From contig NZ_JASAMB010000020.1 in the NCBI RefSeq assembly GCF_029948125.1, positions 111,254-175,253 of the forward strand: a stretch of DNA of 64,000 nucleotides. The letters run 5' to 3'. How positions within the stretch are numbered: the stretch's first letter is position 1; every line of letters starts with the position of its first letter. The notes beneath the pieces were generated by a model that was not told the origin of the DNA, searched no databases, and worked only from the letters and a program-made list of their open reading frames with translations. Shown here in pieces: positions 17,652 through 27,813 of this stretch. A program made the position numbers and the translations under genes. This DNA comes from Catellatospora sp. KI3. GTDB taxonomy: Bacteria; Actinomycetota; Actinomycetes; Mycobacteriales; Micromonosporaceae.

Positions 17652-19040
17652 ATGCGTACCGACCTGCTGCGCCGCACCGTCAGCCTCACGCTCGGCGTGA
17701 CCATGGCCGCCGCCCTCGGCGTGGTGGCCGCCACCGCCGCCGCGGTCGTGGACGACGCCAAGCCGGCGTTCGCGATCTCGGGCCTCGACACCTACATCGC
17801 CCGCAGCGAGGTGGTGAGCCGCGCGCAGACCTGGATCGACCGGGCGATCTCGCCGTACGTCCAGGCGGAGCGGACCTACGGCCCCGGCGAGGACCGGCTG
17901 TACCGCAACGACTGCTCGGGCCTGGTCGACATGGCCTGGCACATCAGCACCGCGGAGAACACCGGAAGCCTGGAGAACATCACCAAGTCGATCGGCGCGG
18001 CCGAGCTGCGGCCGGGTGACGCGCTGAACAACAAGGCCGAGGGCCACGTGATCCTGTTCAAACGGTGGATCGACTACAGCTCGGGCAAGTTCGAGTACTT
18101 CGCCTTCGGCAGCGCTCCGGCCCACATCTCGGTCGACTGGATCGACGGCGGGTCCGACGGCCTGATCGACAACCACTCGGCGGGCAACTACAAGCCGCGG
18201 CGCTACAAGAAGATCGTCGAGGACACGGGCACGATCGCGGTCGGCTACGACTACACCCAGATGATCATCGACACGCAGGGGCGGGCGCTGGCCAAGCAGA
18301 GCGTCGGCCTGTACGGCTGGACCGTGGAGAGCGACGCGGCGATCACCCAGGTCGCCAGCAACGGCTTCGTCCAGATGATCCTCGACGACACCGGCACCGT
18401 CTGGGCCAAGGAGGACATCGGCCTGTACGGCTGGACCCGCGAGACCGACCCGGGGATGACCGCGATCGCGGTCGGCAACGACGGCACCCAGATGATCCTC
18501 GACGCGGCCGGCCGGGTGCACGCCAAGAAGGGCATCGGCCTGTACGGCTGGACCAAGGAGAGCGACGGCGGGGTGCAGGCCATCGCCACCAACGGCGGCG
18601 TGCAGATGATCATCGGCGCGGACGGCTACGTCTGGGCGAAGAACACCATCGGCCTGTACGGCTGGACGAAGGAGAGCAGCACGGCGACCGCGATCGCCGT
18701 CGGCGACCAGGGCCTGCAGATGATGCTCGACGCCACCGGCCAGGTGTGGGCCAAGTTCGGCATCGGCCTGTACGGCTGGACCCAGGAGAGCGGCCCCGGC
18801 CAGGTCGCGATCGCCACCGGCACCAACGGCCTGCAGATGCGGCTCGACGACACCGGCGTGGTCTGGGCGAAGAACACCGAGCTGGGCACCGGCGGCTGGG
18901 TCCGTGAGTCGGACTCCGGCGTGAAGGGCATCGCCACCGGCGGCGGCGTACAGATGATCATCGGGGCTGAGGGTTACGTCTGGGCCAAGCAGAGCATCGG
19001 CCTGTACGGCTGGACCCGCGAGAGCGACCGGATGGCCTGA
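17652..19040 (+). CDS. Secreted NlpC/P60-like protein with seven propeller-type repeats, cassette A
   Basis: 462-residue exported protein; ATG preceded by AAGGAG, signal peptide ending near residue 37. Residues about 45-190 resemble an NlpC/P60 or CHAP-type cysteine hydrolase: Cys88 in YRNDCSGLVDMAW and His132 in EGHVILF, the expected Cys-His order for a peptidoglycan hydrolase. From about residue 200 seven repeats of about 39 residues follow, each carrying a VGLYGWTxES-type segment (one degenerate as GTGGW), like the blades of tectonin-type lectin propellers. Divergent from the cassette A SARP gene. The N-terminal domain is paralogous to that of the gene at 33052. Cell-wall hydrolysis with carbohydrate binding is inferred. 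Confidence 0.8.
   Translation: MRTDLLRRTVSLTLGVTMAAALGVVAATAAAVVDDAKPAFAISGLDTYIARSEVVSRAQTWIDRAISPYVQAERTYGPGEDRLYRNDCSGLVDMAWHISTAENTGSLENITKSIGAAELRPGDALNNKAEGHVILFKRWIDYSSGKFEYFAFGSAPAHISVDWIDGGSDGLIDNHSAGNYKPRRYKKIVEDTGTIAVGYDYTQMIIDTQGRALAKQSVGLYGWTVESDAAITQVASNGFVQMILDDTGTVWAKEDIGLYGWTRETDPGMTAIAVGNDGTQMILDAAGRVHAKKGIGLYGWTKESDGGVQAIATNGGVQMIIGADGYVWAKNTIGLYGWTKESSTATAIAVGDQGLQMMLDATGQVWAKFGIGLYGWTQESGPGQVAIATGTNGLQMRLDDTGVVWAKNTELGTGGWVRESDSGVKGIATGGGVQMIIGAEGYVWAKQSIGLYGWTRESDRMA
18306..19015 (+). repeat. In-frame coding repeat, GGCCTGTACGGCTGGA core
   Basis: The 16-base core GGCCTGTACGGCTGGA recurs six times at about 114-120-base intervals, with one degenerate unit near 18890. It encodes the GLYGW blades of the secreted NlpC-like protein. 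The high nucleotide identity indicates recent or homogenised tandem duplication. Confidence 0.85.
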
Positions 19041-19062
19041 CCCGCAGGTCGACTCGTCAAGG

Positions 19063-19094
19063 CAGGTGCGGCGGCCATCGGTCCGCCGCACCTG
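19063..19094 (+). terminator. Hairpin terminator
   Basis: Perfect 12-bp arms CAGGTGCGGCGG (19063-19074) and CCGCCGCACCTG (19083-19094), 8-base loop, followed by TCTTTC. It lies 22 bases after the NlpC-like gene stop and also faces the GNAT gene end. Confidence 0.85.
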
Positions 19095-19181
19095 TCTTTC
19101 CCGTGCTCCGCTCCCGCTGCGGACCTCCTCGGCCGGACCCGTCCGGCGGTTGTCCGCGGCCGGGACCGGCCGAGCGCCGGG

Positions 19182-19688
19182 TCACAGAAGTCGGCGCATG
19201 CACACGCGGGGCCAGCGGTCGAGTCCGTGCGCGGCTTCCCGGTCCCGCACGGCCCGCAGTCCGGGGGTGACGTCGCCGTCGTCGAGGACGGCGAAGCCGC
19301 ACCGGGTGTAGTACGGGCCGTTCCAGGGCACCTCGGCGAACGTGGTGAGGGTGAGCGCCGGTACGCCGGCGGCCCGCGCACGGTCGGCCAGGTGGTCCAG
19401 CAGCAGCCGCCCCAGCCCGCGGCGGGCGTGGCCGGGGTGGACCGACACCTGCTCGACGTGGAGGTTGCCGTCGACCACGTCGGCGAGGAGATAGCCGACG
19501 GGTGAGTCGGCCGGGTCGGTCACGACCCAGGCGCGGCCCGCGCGCTGGTAGCCGGCGAGCACGTCGAGCGGCAGCGGTTCGTCCCCGGCGATCTCGGGCA
19601 TGCCGATCTCGCGGAAGCACTCTCCGGCGGCACGCTCGACGTCCTGCAGGGCGGGCAGCTCAGCCGGACGGGCCGGTCGGATACGCAT
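19182..19688 (-). CDS. GNAT-family N-acetyltransferase
   Basis: Acetyl-CoA-dependent acyltransferase, 168 residues. The acetyl-CoA pyrophosphate loop is visible as HPGHARRGLGRLLLDHL near residues 84-100, preceded by the beta-strand VEQVSV, and the later segment WNGPYYTRCGF is typical of the fold. The start MRIRPARPAEL was preferred over an in-frame ATG 11 codons upstream because it begins the conserved first strand. Single gene with no informative neighbours; acceptor (amine, peptide or small molecule) unknown. Confidence 0.88.
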   Translation of the reverse strand: MRIRPARPAELPALQDVERAAGECFREIGMPEIAGDEPLPLDVLAGYQRAGRAWVVTDPADSPVGYLLADVVDGNLHVEQVSVHPGHARRGLGRLLLDHLADRARAAGVPALTLTTFAEVPWNGPYYTRCGFAVLDDGDVTPGLRAVRDREAAHGLDRWPRVCMRRLL

Positions 19689-19766
19689 CGCGCCATTGTT
19701 CCGGGCGTCGCGGCACAGCACGAGCCGTTTACCAGCGAGAGGCGGCCCGCGTCCGCGCGGGAGGCG

Positions 19767-20789
19767 CTACCGCGCGGGCGGTGCGGTACTGCTGCGGACG
19801 ACGAGTTCGGTGGCCAGTTCGATCCGGGGCGCGTCCAGCTTCTCGCCGTTGACCAGGCGCAGCAGGATCCGGGCGGCCGCCGCGCCCATCTCCAGCAGCG
19901 GCTGCCGGACGGTGGTCAGCGGCGGCGAGGTCCACTGCGCGTAGACGAGGTCGTCGAACCCGACGACGCTGAGGTCGCGCGGGATCTGCCGCCCGGCCAG
20001 CCGCGCGGCCTCGTACACCCCGGTGGCCTGCTGGTCGGAGCCGGCGAAGATCGCGGTCGGCGGATCGGCGAGGTCCAGCAGCTCCCGCGCCCGGGCGAAC
20101 CCGCCCTCGTGGTGGAAGTCGCCGAACCGGACCAGCTCGCGGTCGGGCTGGACCCCGGCCGCCTCCAGCGCCGCCCGGTACCCGGCCAGCCGGGCCCGGC
20201 AGCACAGCAGCTGCTCCGGCCCGCCGATCGCGGCGATCCGCCGGTGGCCCAGCCCGAGCAGGTGCTGCGTGGCGGCGTAACCCCCGGCGAAGTTGGTCGC
20301 GCCGACACTGGGCACCTGCGGCGAGGGCTGCTCGATACCGTCGACCAACACGAACGGGACCGCCCGGCGGCGCAGCTCGGCCTGGTGCTCCTCGGCCAGC
20401 TGCGACAGGATCAGGATGGCGCCGTTGGAGCCGCGCGCGGTGACCGCGTCCAGCCAGCGGCGGGTCAGGCTCGCCCGGTTGTGCAGGACCGTCACCACGA
20501 GCCCGGCCCCGGCGTCCTCGGCGACCTGCTCGACCCCGGTCAGCAGGGACAGGCCCCACGCCGAGTCGAGTTCGTTGATCACGAAGTCGATCAGGTTGCC
20601 CCGGTGCTCGCGGCGCCGGGCGGTGCGGGGGCGCTGATAGCCGTACGCGGTGAGCAGCGCCTCGACCCGGCGCCGGGTGTCGCTGGAGACGTCGGTGTGC
20701 CCGTTGAGGACCTTCGAGACCGTCGGCACGGTCACGTGCGCCTCGCGGGCGACCACCGCGAGCGTGGGACGGGGCTTGGGCGCGGGCAT
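19767..20789 (-). CDS. LacI-family transcriptional regulator
   Basis: 340-residue repressor. Helix-turn-helix VVAREAHVTVPTVSKVLNG lies at about residues 12-30, and the effector domain ends with VVGFDDLVYAQWTSPPLTTV, a segment conserved in actinobacterial sugar repressors such as those of xylose or cellobiose genes. Start chosen at MPAPKPRPTLA; nine more codons are open upstream. No transport or hydrolase gene is adjacent on its strand, so its target is not evident; the GH3 and beta-helix genes a few kilobases away are candidates. Confidence 0.88.
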   Translation of the reverse strand: MPAPKPRPTLAVVAREAHVTVPTVSKVLNGHTDVSSDTRRRVEALLTAYGYQRPRTARRREHRGNLIDFVINELDSAWGLSLLTGVEQVAEDAGAGLVVTVLHNRASLTRRWLDAVTARGSNGAILILSQLAEEHQAELRRRAVPFVLVDGIEQPSPQVPSVGATNFAGGYAATQHLLGLGHRRIAAIGGPEQLLCCRARLAGYRAALEAAGVQPDRELVRFGDFHHEGGFARARELLDLADPPTAIFAGSDQQATGVYEAARLAGRQIPRDLSVVGFDDLVYAQWTSPPLTTVRQPLLEMGAAAARILLRLVNGEKLDAPRIELATELVVRSSTAPPAR

Positions 20790-20977
20790 CCGCACAGTCT
20801 GGCAACCAGACCCCACCGGGATCCATCCGCCCCGGGCCCGGGACCTGCTCCGCCTTCGGGTCAGCCGATCGTGGCCGGCAGCCTGGTGTGCCCGCGCGGG
20901 GTCGCTGCTCGTCCGCGGTGCCGCTGCCGGCGCGCCGGTCGGCCCTGTCCGCGCAGGTGGCGGCGTGAGCTGCGCGG

Positions 20978-20986
20978 TTATCCACA
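20978..20986 (+). promoter_or_regulatory. DnaA-box-like nonamer upstream of recQ
   Basis: TTATCCACA, a perfect match to the classical DnaA box, 45 bases before the recQ start, flanked by CGCGG/CCGCG arms. It is a single box; no cluster indicative of an origin was seen. Confidence 0.45.
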
Positions 20987-21030
20987 GCCGCGTTTTCGGG
21001 TTCGTCGGCCCCGCCGCCTAGGATCGACGG

Positions 21031-22846
<1,816 letters not shown>

Positions 22847-22857
<11 letters not shown>

Positions 22858-24331
22858 CGGCGATGTTGGTCAGGCCGTTGACGGCGTCGGTGACGGTGTT
22901 GGAGCCGTAGACGACGTTGAGGTTGCCGGCGCACTTCGACGTGGACGTGATCTTGATGGCGTACTGGCCGACGCCGCCGAGGTCGGAGGTGTTGGCCCGC
23001 CAGATGTTGCCGCAGCCGTTGAGGAACGCCGGGGTGGTGACCGGGTTGTGCGTCTCGTACCCGTTGACGAAGGTGCCCGGCGCGGCGAACGTGCCGGTGT
23101 TGCCCTCGATCAGGTAGCCGATGCCCTTGACGTCGATCCAGGAGTCGGCTGAGTTCTGCCCCGAGATCCCCTGCCCGTTGAACGTGTTGCCCCGGATGAC
23201 CCCGTCGAAGGTGCCCTCCTTGACGTCGATCAGCTCGGCGGCGACGTTCGGCCCGATCCGGTTGTTCAGCACCTGGACCCGGTCGGAGCGGTCGACGCCG
23301 CCGGAGTTGCCGTGGCAGTCCCAGTTCGACCCGGCCGACCCGAGGTAGACGCCCTCGCCGTAGCCGGGCTGGACCAGGCCGGTGTACTCGACGACCGAGT
23401 TGCGCAGGATCCCGTCGGCCGAGGAGCGGCGGAAGTGGATGCCCTCGTCCTCGGTGTGGTGCACGTACACCCCGTCGATGACGACGTGGTGGGAGTTGTC
23501 GAGCACGATCCCCTTCTTCGACTCCGCGACGGTGAACCCGGTGAGGTTCCAGTACGGCGCGCCGAACAGCCACAGGCCGTAGCCGGAGTCCCAGCCCGCG
23601 GTGGGGGCGGGGCAGGACGGGGCGGTGCCGCTGGGCCCGTCGTTGATCAGGACCGCGGTGCGCGGCCCGGTCAGCGTGATCGGCGCGGCCGCGGTTCCGG
23701 CCCGCTGGCTCGCGAACGCCCCCCGGTACGTGCCCGGCGCGAGCCGGATCGTCTGCCCCGGGTTCGCCGCCGCCAGCGCGCTGCTCAGCTGCGCCGCCGT
23801 GGCGACGTCCACGATCGGCCCGGACGGGCTGGGCGAGACCGACGGGCTGGGCGACGGCCTGGGCGAGGCGGACGGACTCGGCGACGCCGACGGGCTGGGC
23901 GGCGCGCTGGGGCTGGGCGAGGCGGTGCCGCCGGAGCAGGGCGCGCCGTTGACCGTGCAGTTCAGCGGGGTGCCCCGGCCGGCGGCGTTAAAGCCGAACG
24001 TCTGGGACGCGCCGGGGCTGACGGTTCCGTTCCAGCTCAGGTTCGTGAACCTGTAGTGCTGGCCGGTCTGGGTGCGGGTCGAGCTCCACGATGAGCTGAC
24101 GGTGGTGCCGGCGGGCAGGTCGAACTCGACGGTCCAGCCGGTCGCGGCCGCGTCGCCGCTGTTGGCGACGGCGACGTCGGCGCCGTAGCCGGCGTCCCAC
24201 ACGCTGACCTGCGTGACCGTCGCGGTGAGCCGGGGGGCCGCGGCGGCGGCCGGGGTGCTCAGCAGCGCCGGGACCGCCGCGGCGAGCAGGGTGGCCACCG
24301 CGCCGGCGGCGGCCAGGAGGGGTCTGCGCAT
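22847..24331 (-). CDS. Secreted CBM2 - right-handed beta-helix protein (pectate lyase-like)
   Basis: 494-residue exported protein. Signal peptide of about 33 residues, a CBM2-type cellulose-binding domain (about 35-125; [29 protein letters not shown]), a linker of alternating Pro-Ser (about 137-170), then a parallel beta-helix domain to the end with segments such as [14 protein letters not shown] typical of pectate-lyase or Nos-like coils. Four cysteines in the helix domain may form disulfides. Probably a polysaccharide lyase or hydrolase that anchors to cellulose; exact activity cannot be read. The family resemblance is to secreted plant-polymer-degrading proteins of soil actinomycetes. Confidence 0.85.
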
Positions 24332-24450
24332 CGACTCGCTCCTTTTAGGAAGGGTGGTTAACTGTTACATGGAACATCCTCGGGCCCGGAAAGCCAAGAG
24401 TGATCGTCTGGACGCTTCCGCCGCAGGCACCGGGGCGGCACACTTGACCG

Positions 24451-24466
24451 CGACCGACTACGGTCG
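24451..24466 (+). promoter_or_regulatory. Palindrome, candidate MarR operator
   Basis: CGACCG-ACTA-CGGTCG, perfect 6-bp arms, 25 bases before the marR-type start, with an additional GACCG direct repeat immediately upstream. Position suits autoregulation of the MarR-GH3 operon. Confidence 0.5.
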
Positions 24467-24490
24467 GTGTTCCAGCCGAGAAGGAGGGCC

Positions 24491-24937
24491 ATGTCTGTGC
24501 TGCCCGCGGGCACCGCTGCCGACCTGCTGCAGCTGCTGACCCAGGCCGAACGGCTGCTGTCCCGGCGTGTGGCGGGCATCCTGCACGAGGAGGGCTGCTC
24601 GGCCGAGGCGTGGCGGGTGCTGCACCTGCTCGCCGAGGGCGGCGGGCGGCCCATGACCGAGGTGGCCGACCGCTCCTTCCTGCCCCCGGGCACCCTGACC
24701 AAGGTGGTGGACCAGCTCGTCGAGCTGGGCCTGGTCTACCGGCGCATCGACCCCGCCGACCGGCGCCGCATCCGCGCCTTCCTGGCCCCGCGCGGCCGGC
24801 AGCTGCAGGAGCGCATCGCCGCCCGGATCGAGGCCAGCGTCACCGAACTGCCCGTGCCCGGCCCCGACCGCGAGCACCTCGCCGCGCTGCTGCACGGCCT
24901 GTCCCAGGCGATGACCGCGACGCCGGTGGCCGCGTGA
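24491..24937 (+). CDS. MarR-family transcriptional regulator
   Basis: 148-residue winged-helix regulator, ATG with a strong AAGGAGGG site. Wing and recognition helix visible as FLPPGTLTKVVDQLVELGLVYRR followed by DPADRRRIRAFLAP, the usual MarR signature, around residues 57-95. The stop overlaps the GTG start of the GH3 glycosidase (GTGA), so regulator and enzyme are co-translated. It likely represses its own operon and is released by a sugar- or phenol-derived ligand. Confidence 0.9.
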   Translation: MSVLPAGTAADLLQLLTQAERLLSRRVAGILHEEGCSAEAWRVLHLLAEGGGRPMTEVADRSFLPPGTLTKVVDQLVELGLVYRRIDPADRRRIRAFLAPRGRQLQERIAARIEASVTELPVPGPDREHLAALLHGLSQAMTATPVAA

Positions 24938-27363
24938 GCACCGAGGCGCGCCCGGTCGCCGAGGAGTTCGACCCGGCGGTCACCGACCTGGTCGCCCGGA
25001 TGACCCCGGCCGAGAAGGCCGCCCTCTGCGCGGGCAGCGACTTCTGGCACCTGTACGGCGTACCGCGCCTGGACGTCCCGCCGATCATGGTCGCCGACGG
25101 GCCGTACGGCCTGCGCAAGGAGCACGACGGCAGCGACGTCGACGGCAAGAGCGAACCGGCCACCTGCTTCCCCACCTCCTCGGCGCTGGCCGCGTCCTGG
25201 GACCCGGACCTGGTCGAGGAGGTCGGCCGGGCCCTGGGCGACGAGGCCCGCGCCAACGACGTCAGCGTCCTGCTCGGCCCCGGCGTCAACATCAAGCGCA
25301 GCCCGCTGTGCGGCCGCAACTTCGAGTACTTCTCCGAGGACCCGCTGCTGGCGGGCCTGCTCGGCGCGGCCTGGATCCGGGGCGTGCAGAGCCGGGGCGT
25401 CGGCGCCTCGCTCAAGCACTTCGCCGCCAACAACCAGGAGCGGCGGCGCTTCAACATCGACGCCGCCGTCGACGAGCGGGCCCTGCACGAGATCTACCTG
25501 ACCGCGTTCGAGCTCGCCGTCACCCGGGCCCGCCCGTGGACGGTGATGTGCGCGTACAACCGGCTCAACGGGGTGCACTGCAGCCAGCACGAATGGCTGC
25601 TGACCACGGTGCTGCGCGAGCGGTGGGGCTTCGACGGGCTGGTCGTGTCCGACTGGGGCGCCGTCGACGAGCGGGTGCCCGGCCTGGCCGCCGGGCTCGA
25701 CGTCGAGATGCCCGGCTACGGCGGGCACAACGACCGGCTCATCCTCGACGCCCTCGCCGACGGGACCCTGCCCGAGGCGGTGCTGGACCGGGCCGCCGCC
25801 CGGGTGCTTACCCTGATCGAGCGGACCGCGCAGGTCCGCGCGGGCGGCCACGGCTACGACCGCGACGCCCACCACGCGCTGGCGCGCCGGGCCGCCACCG
25901 AGGGCACGGTGCTCCTCAAGAACGAGGGCGGGCTGCTGCCGCTGGCGCCGCAGGGCAGGATCGCCGTCGTCGGCGCGTTCGCCAGGCAGCCCCGGTTCCA
26001 GGGCGCGGGCAGCGCCGGGATCAACCCGCACCGCGTCGACGACGCGTACACCCGGATCTGCGAGCTGGCGGGGGAGCAGGTGGCGTACGCGCCCGGCTAC
26101 CACCGCGACCGCGGCGAGGTCGACGAGGAGCTGCTGGCGCAGGCCCGCGCGACCGCCCGCGACGCCGACGTGGTCCTGGTCTTCGTCGGCCTGACCGAGG
26201 GGTACGAGACCGAAGGCCTGGACCGCACCCACCTGGCCCTGCCCGCCGCCCACGACGCCCTGGTCCACGCGGTCACGGCAGTGCACGACAAGGCCGTGGT
26301 GGTGCTCGCCAACGGCGCGCCGGTCGAGATGCCGTGGCTGCGCGGCGTGCCCGCCGTCGTCGAGGGCTACCTCGGCGGGCAGGCCGGTGGCAGCGCGGTC
26401 GCCGACGTGCTGTTCGGTGCGGCCGAACCGGGCGGGCGGCTGGCCGAGACGTTCCCGCACCGCTGGGAGGACAACCCCACCCACGCGATCGCCGACGCCC
26501 CCGCGGTGACCGAGTACCGCGAGAGCGTCTACGTGGGCTACCGCTACTACGACAGCGCGCACGTGGACGTGATGTTCCCGTTCGGGCACGGGCTGTCGTA
26601 CACGACGTTCGCCTACTCCGGCCTGGCCCTGGACGCGGCGGTGGCCGAGGCCGGGCAGCCGGTGCAGGTGAGCGTGACGGTCACCAACACCGGCGAGCGC
26701 GAGGGCAGCGAGGTCGTGCAGGTGTACGTGCACGACTGCGCCTCCACCGTGTTCCGGCCGCAGCAGGAGCTGGCCGGCTTCGCCAAGGTGCGGCTGCGCC
26801 CCGGCCAGTCCCAGCAGGTCGCCGTGGAGCTGGACCGGCGCGCGTTCGCCTACTACGACACCGGCCGGGGCGACTGGTCGGTCGAGGCCGGCCGGTTCGA
26901 GATCCGCGTCGGCTCGTCCTCGCGCGACATCCGCGCCGTCGCGGTGCTCGACCTGACCGGCGGCGACCCCGCGCCCGAGCCGTCGGCGTACCCGCTGCCC
27001 GCGCCCGGGCAGGAGTTCGACCGCACCGCCTTCGCCGACCTGTACGGCCGCCCGCTGCCCGCCAACACCGCCGACCGGCCCGGCGCGTTCACCCTGAACA
27101 CGCCGCTGGCCGACATGCGGTCCTCGCTGGTGACCCGCACCCTGCAGTACGTCGCCCGGCGCAAGTCCCGGGAGGTGATCGCCGACCCGACCAGCCCGAT
27201 GGCGTACCTGGTCGCGGCGATGCTGGACGAGATGCCGCTGCGGATGCTGGCCCTGGGCACCCGGGGCGCGGTCAGCCGGTCGGTGCAGCAGGGCCTGCTC
27301 GACCTCATCAACGGCAGGCGGCTGCGCGGCCTGCGCGGACTGCTGAGCTCCCGGGGCCGGTGA
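24934..27363 (+). CDS. GH3 family beta-glucosidase
   Basis: Retaining beta-glycosidase, 809 residues, GTG start coupled to the MarR gene. N-terminal GH3 barrel has SLKHFAANNQE near residue 160 and the nucleophile Asp in GLVVSDWGAVDE near residue 240; the GH3 C-terminal alpha/beta domain follows, then a fibronectin-III-like domain (QVSVTVTNTGEREGSEVVQ, about 575-690). A C-terminal extra domain of about 100 residues (RTLQYVARRKSREVI) is also present, as in several clostridial and actinobacterial GH3 enzymes. No signal peptide, so a cytoplasmic enzyme cleaving imported beta-glucosides (for example cellobiose or aryl-glucosides) is likely. Confidence 0.92.
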   Translation: MSTEARPVAEEFDPAVTDLVARMTPAEKAALCAGSDFWHLYGVPRLDVPPIMVADGPYGLRKEHDGSDVDGKSEPATCFPTSSALAASWDPDLVEEVGRALGDEARANDVSVLLGPGVNIKRSPLCGRNFEYFSEDPLLAGLLGAAWIRGVQSRGVGASLKHFAANNQERRRFNIDAAVDERALHEIYLTAFELAVTRARPWTVMCAYNRLNGVHCSQHEWLLTTVLRERWGFDGLVVSDWGAVDERVPGLAAGLDVEMPGYGGHNDRLILDALADGTLPEAVLDRAAARVLTLIERTAQVRAGGHGYDRDAHHALARRAATEGTVLLKNEGGLLPLAPQGRIAVVGAFARQPRFQGAGSAGINPHRVDDAYTRICELAGEQVAYAPGYHRDRGEVDEELLAQARATARDADVVLVFVGLTEGYETEGLDRTHLALPAAHDALVHAVTAVHDKAVVVLANGAPVEMPWLRGVPAVVEGYLGGQAGGSAVADVLFGAAEPGGRLAETFPHRWEDNPTHAIADAPAVTEYRESVYVGYRYYDSAHVDVMFPFGHGLSYTTFAYSGLALDAAVAEAGQPVQVSVTVTNTGEREGSEVVQVYVHDCASTVFRPQQELAGFAKVRLRPGQSQQVAVELDRRAFAYYDTGRGDWSVEAGRFEIRVGSSSRDIRAVAVLDLTGGDPAPEPSAYPLPAPGQEFDRTAFADLYGRPLPANTADRPGAFTLNTPLADMRSSLVTRTLQYVARRKSREVIADPTSPMAYLVAAMLDEMPLRMLALGTRGAVSRSVQQGLLDLINGRRLRGLRGLLSSRGR

Positions 27364-27379
27364 GGCGCGGAGAAGCCGC

Positions 27380-27393
27380 CGGAGAAATCTCCG
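27380..27393 (+). terminator. Small hairpin after the GH3 gene
   Basis: CGGAGA-AA-TCTCCG, within a larger interrupted GCCG...CGGC stem, 17 bases after the stop. Weak terminator candidate. Confidence 0.4.
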
Positions 27394-27400
27394 CGGCCGT

Positions 27401-27426
27401 TGTCGGATCGGGGCTGCCGCGTTCGT
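27401..27426 (+). promoter_or_regulatory. Candidate ECF42-type promoter for the DGPF-sigma operon
   Basis: TGTCGG, 17-base spacer, CGT. ECF42 sigma factors are reported to prefer a TGTCGA-type -35 and a CG-containing -10 at promoters of DGPF genes; this near match about 55 bases before the DGPF gene suggests autoregulation. Read by eye only. Confidence 0.4.
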
Positions 27427-27480
27427 AGCTGTGGTGAGGCGGCCCGAGGGGCGGCCGCCCGACGACAGGAGATGATCCCG

Positions 27481-27813
27481 ATGACGCAGTACCTGATCTC
27501 CGTGCTCCACGACTCGAGCGAGCTCGCCACCGACGACGAGATGGCGGCGATCGACGTCTTCAACGAGCAGCTGCAGGCTGACGGCCACTGGGTCTTCGCC
27601 AGCGGCCTCGCCTCGCCCGGCTCGGCGACGGTCATCGACGCCCGGGGCGGCGAGGCGGTGTTCACCGACGGCCCGTACCTGGAGTCGAAGGAGCACATCA
27701 TCGGCTTCTGGATCATCGAGGCGCCGCACCTCGACCTGGCGCTGCGGCTGGCGGCCCAGGGCTCCAAGAGCTGCAACCGCCGCGTCGAGCTGCGGCCCTT
27801 CCTGGGCGAATGA
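27481..27813 (+). CDS. YCII/DGPF-family protein
   Basis: 110-residue ferredoxin-like-fold protein of the YCII-related (DGPF) family, recognised by the central FTDGPYLESKEHIIGFWIIE segment around residues 60-80. AGGAG lies 9 bases before the chosen ATG; an ATG three codons upstream is too close to it. Its stop overlaps the sigma factor start as ATGA. DGPF genes are the standard neighbours and targets of ECF42 sigma factors; the molecular function of the family is unsettled. Confidence 0.9.
   Translation: MTQYLISVLHDSSELATDDEMAAIDVFNEQLQADGHWVFASGLASPGSATVIDARGGEAVFTDGPYLESKEHIIGFWIIEAPHLDLALRLAAQGSKSCNRRVELRPFLGE

Noticed and set aside
24736..27729. Nearly 1000-codon minus-strand frame opposite the GH3 gene
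   Set aside because: Repetitive Val/Gly/Arg composition; GH3 catalytic motifs are on the other strand.
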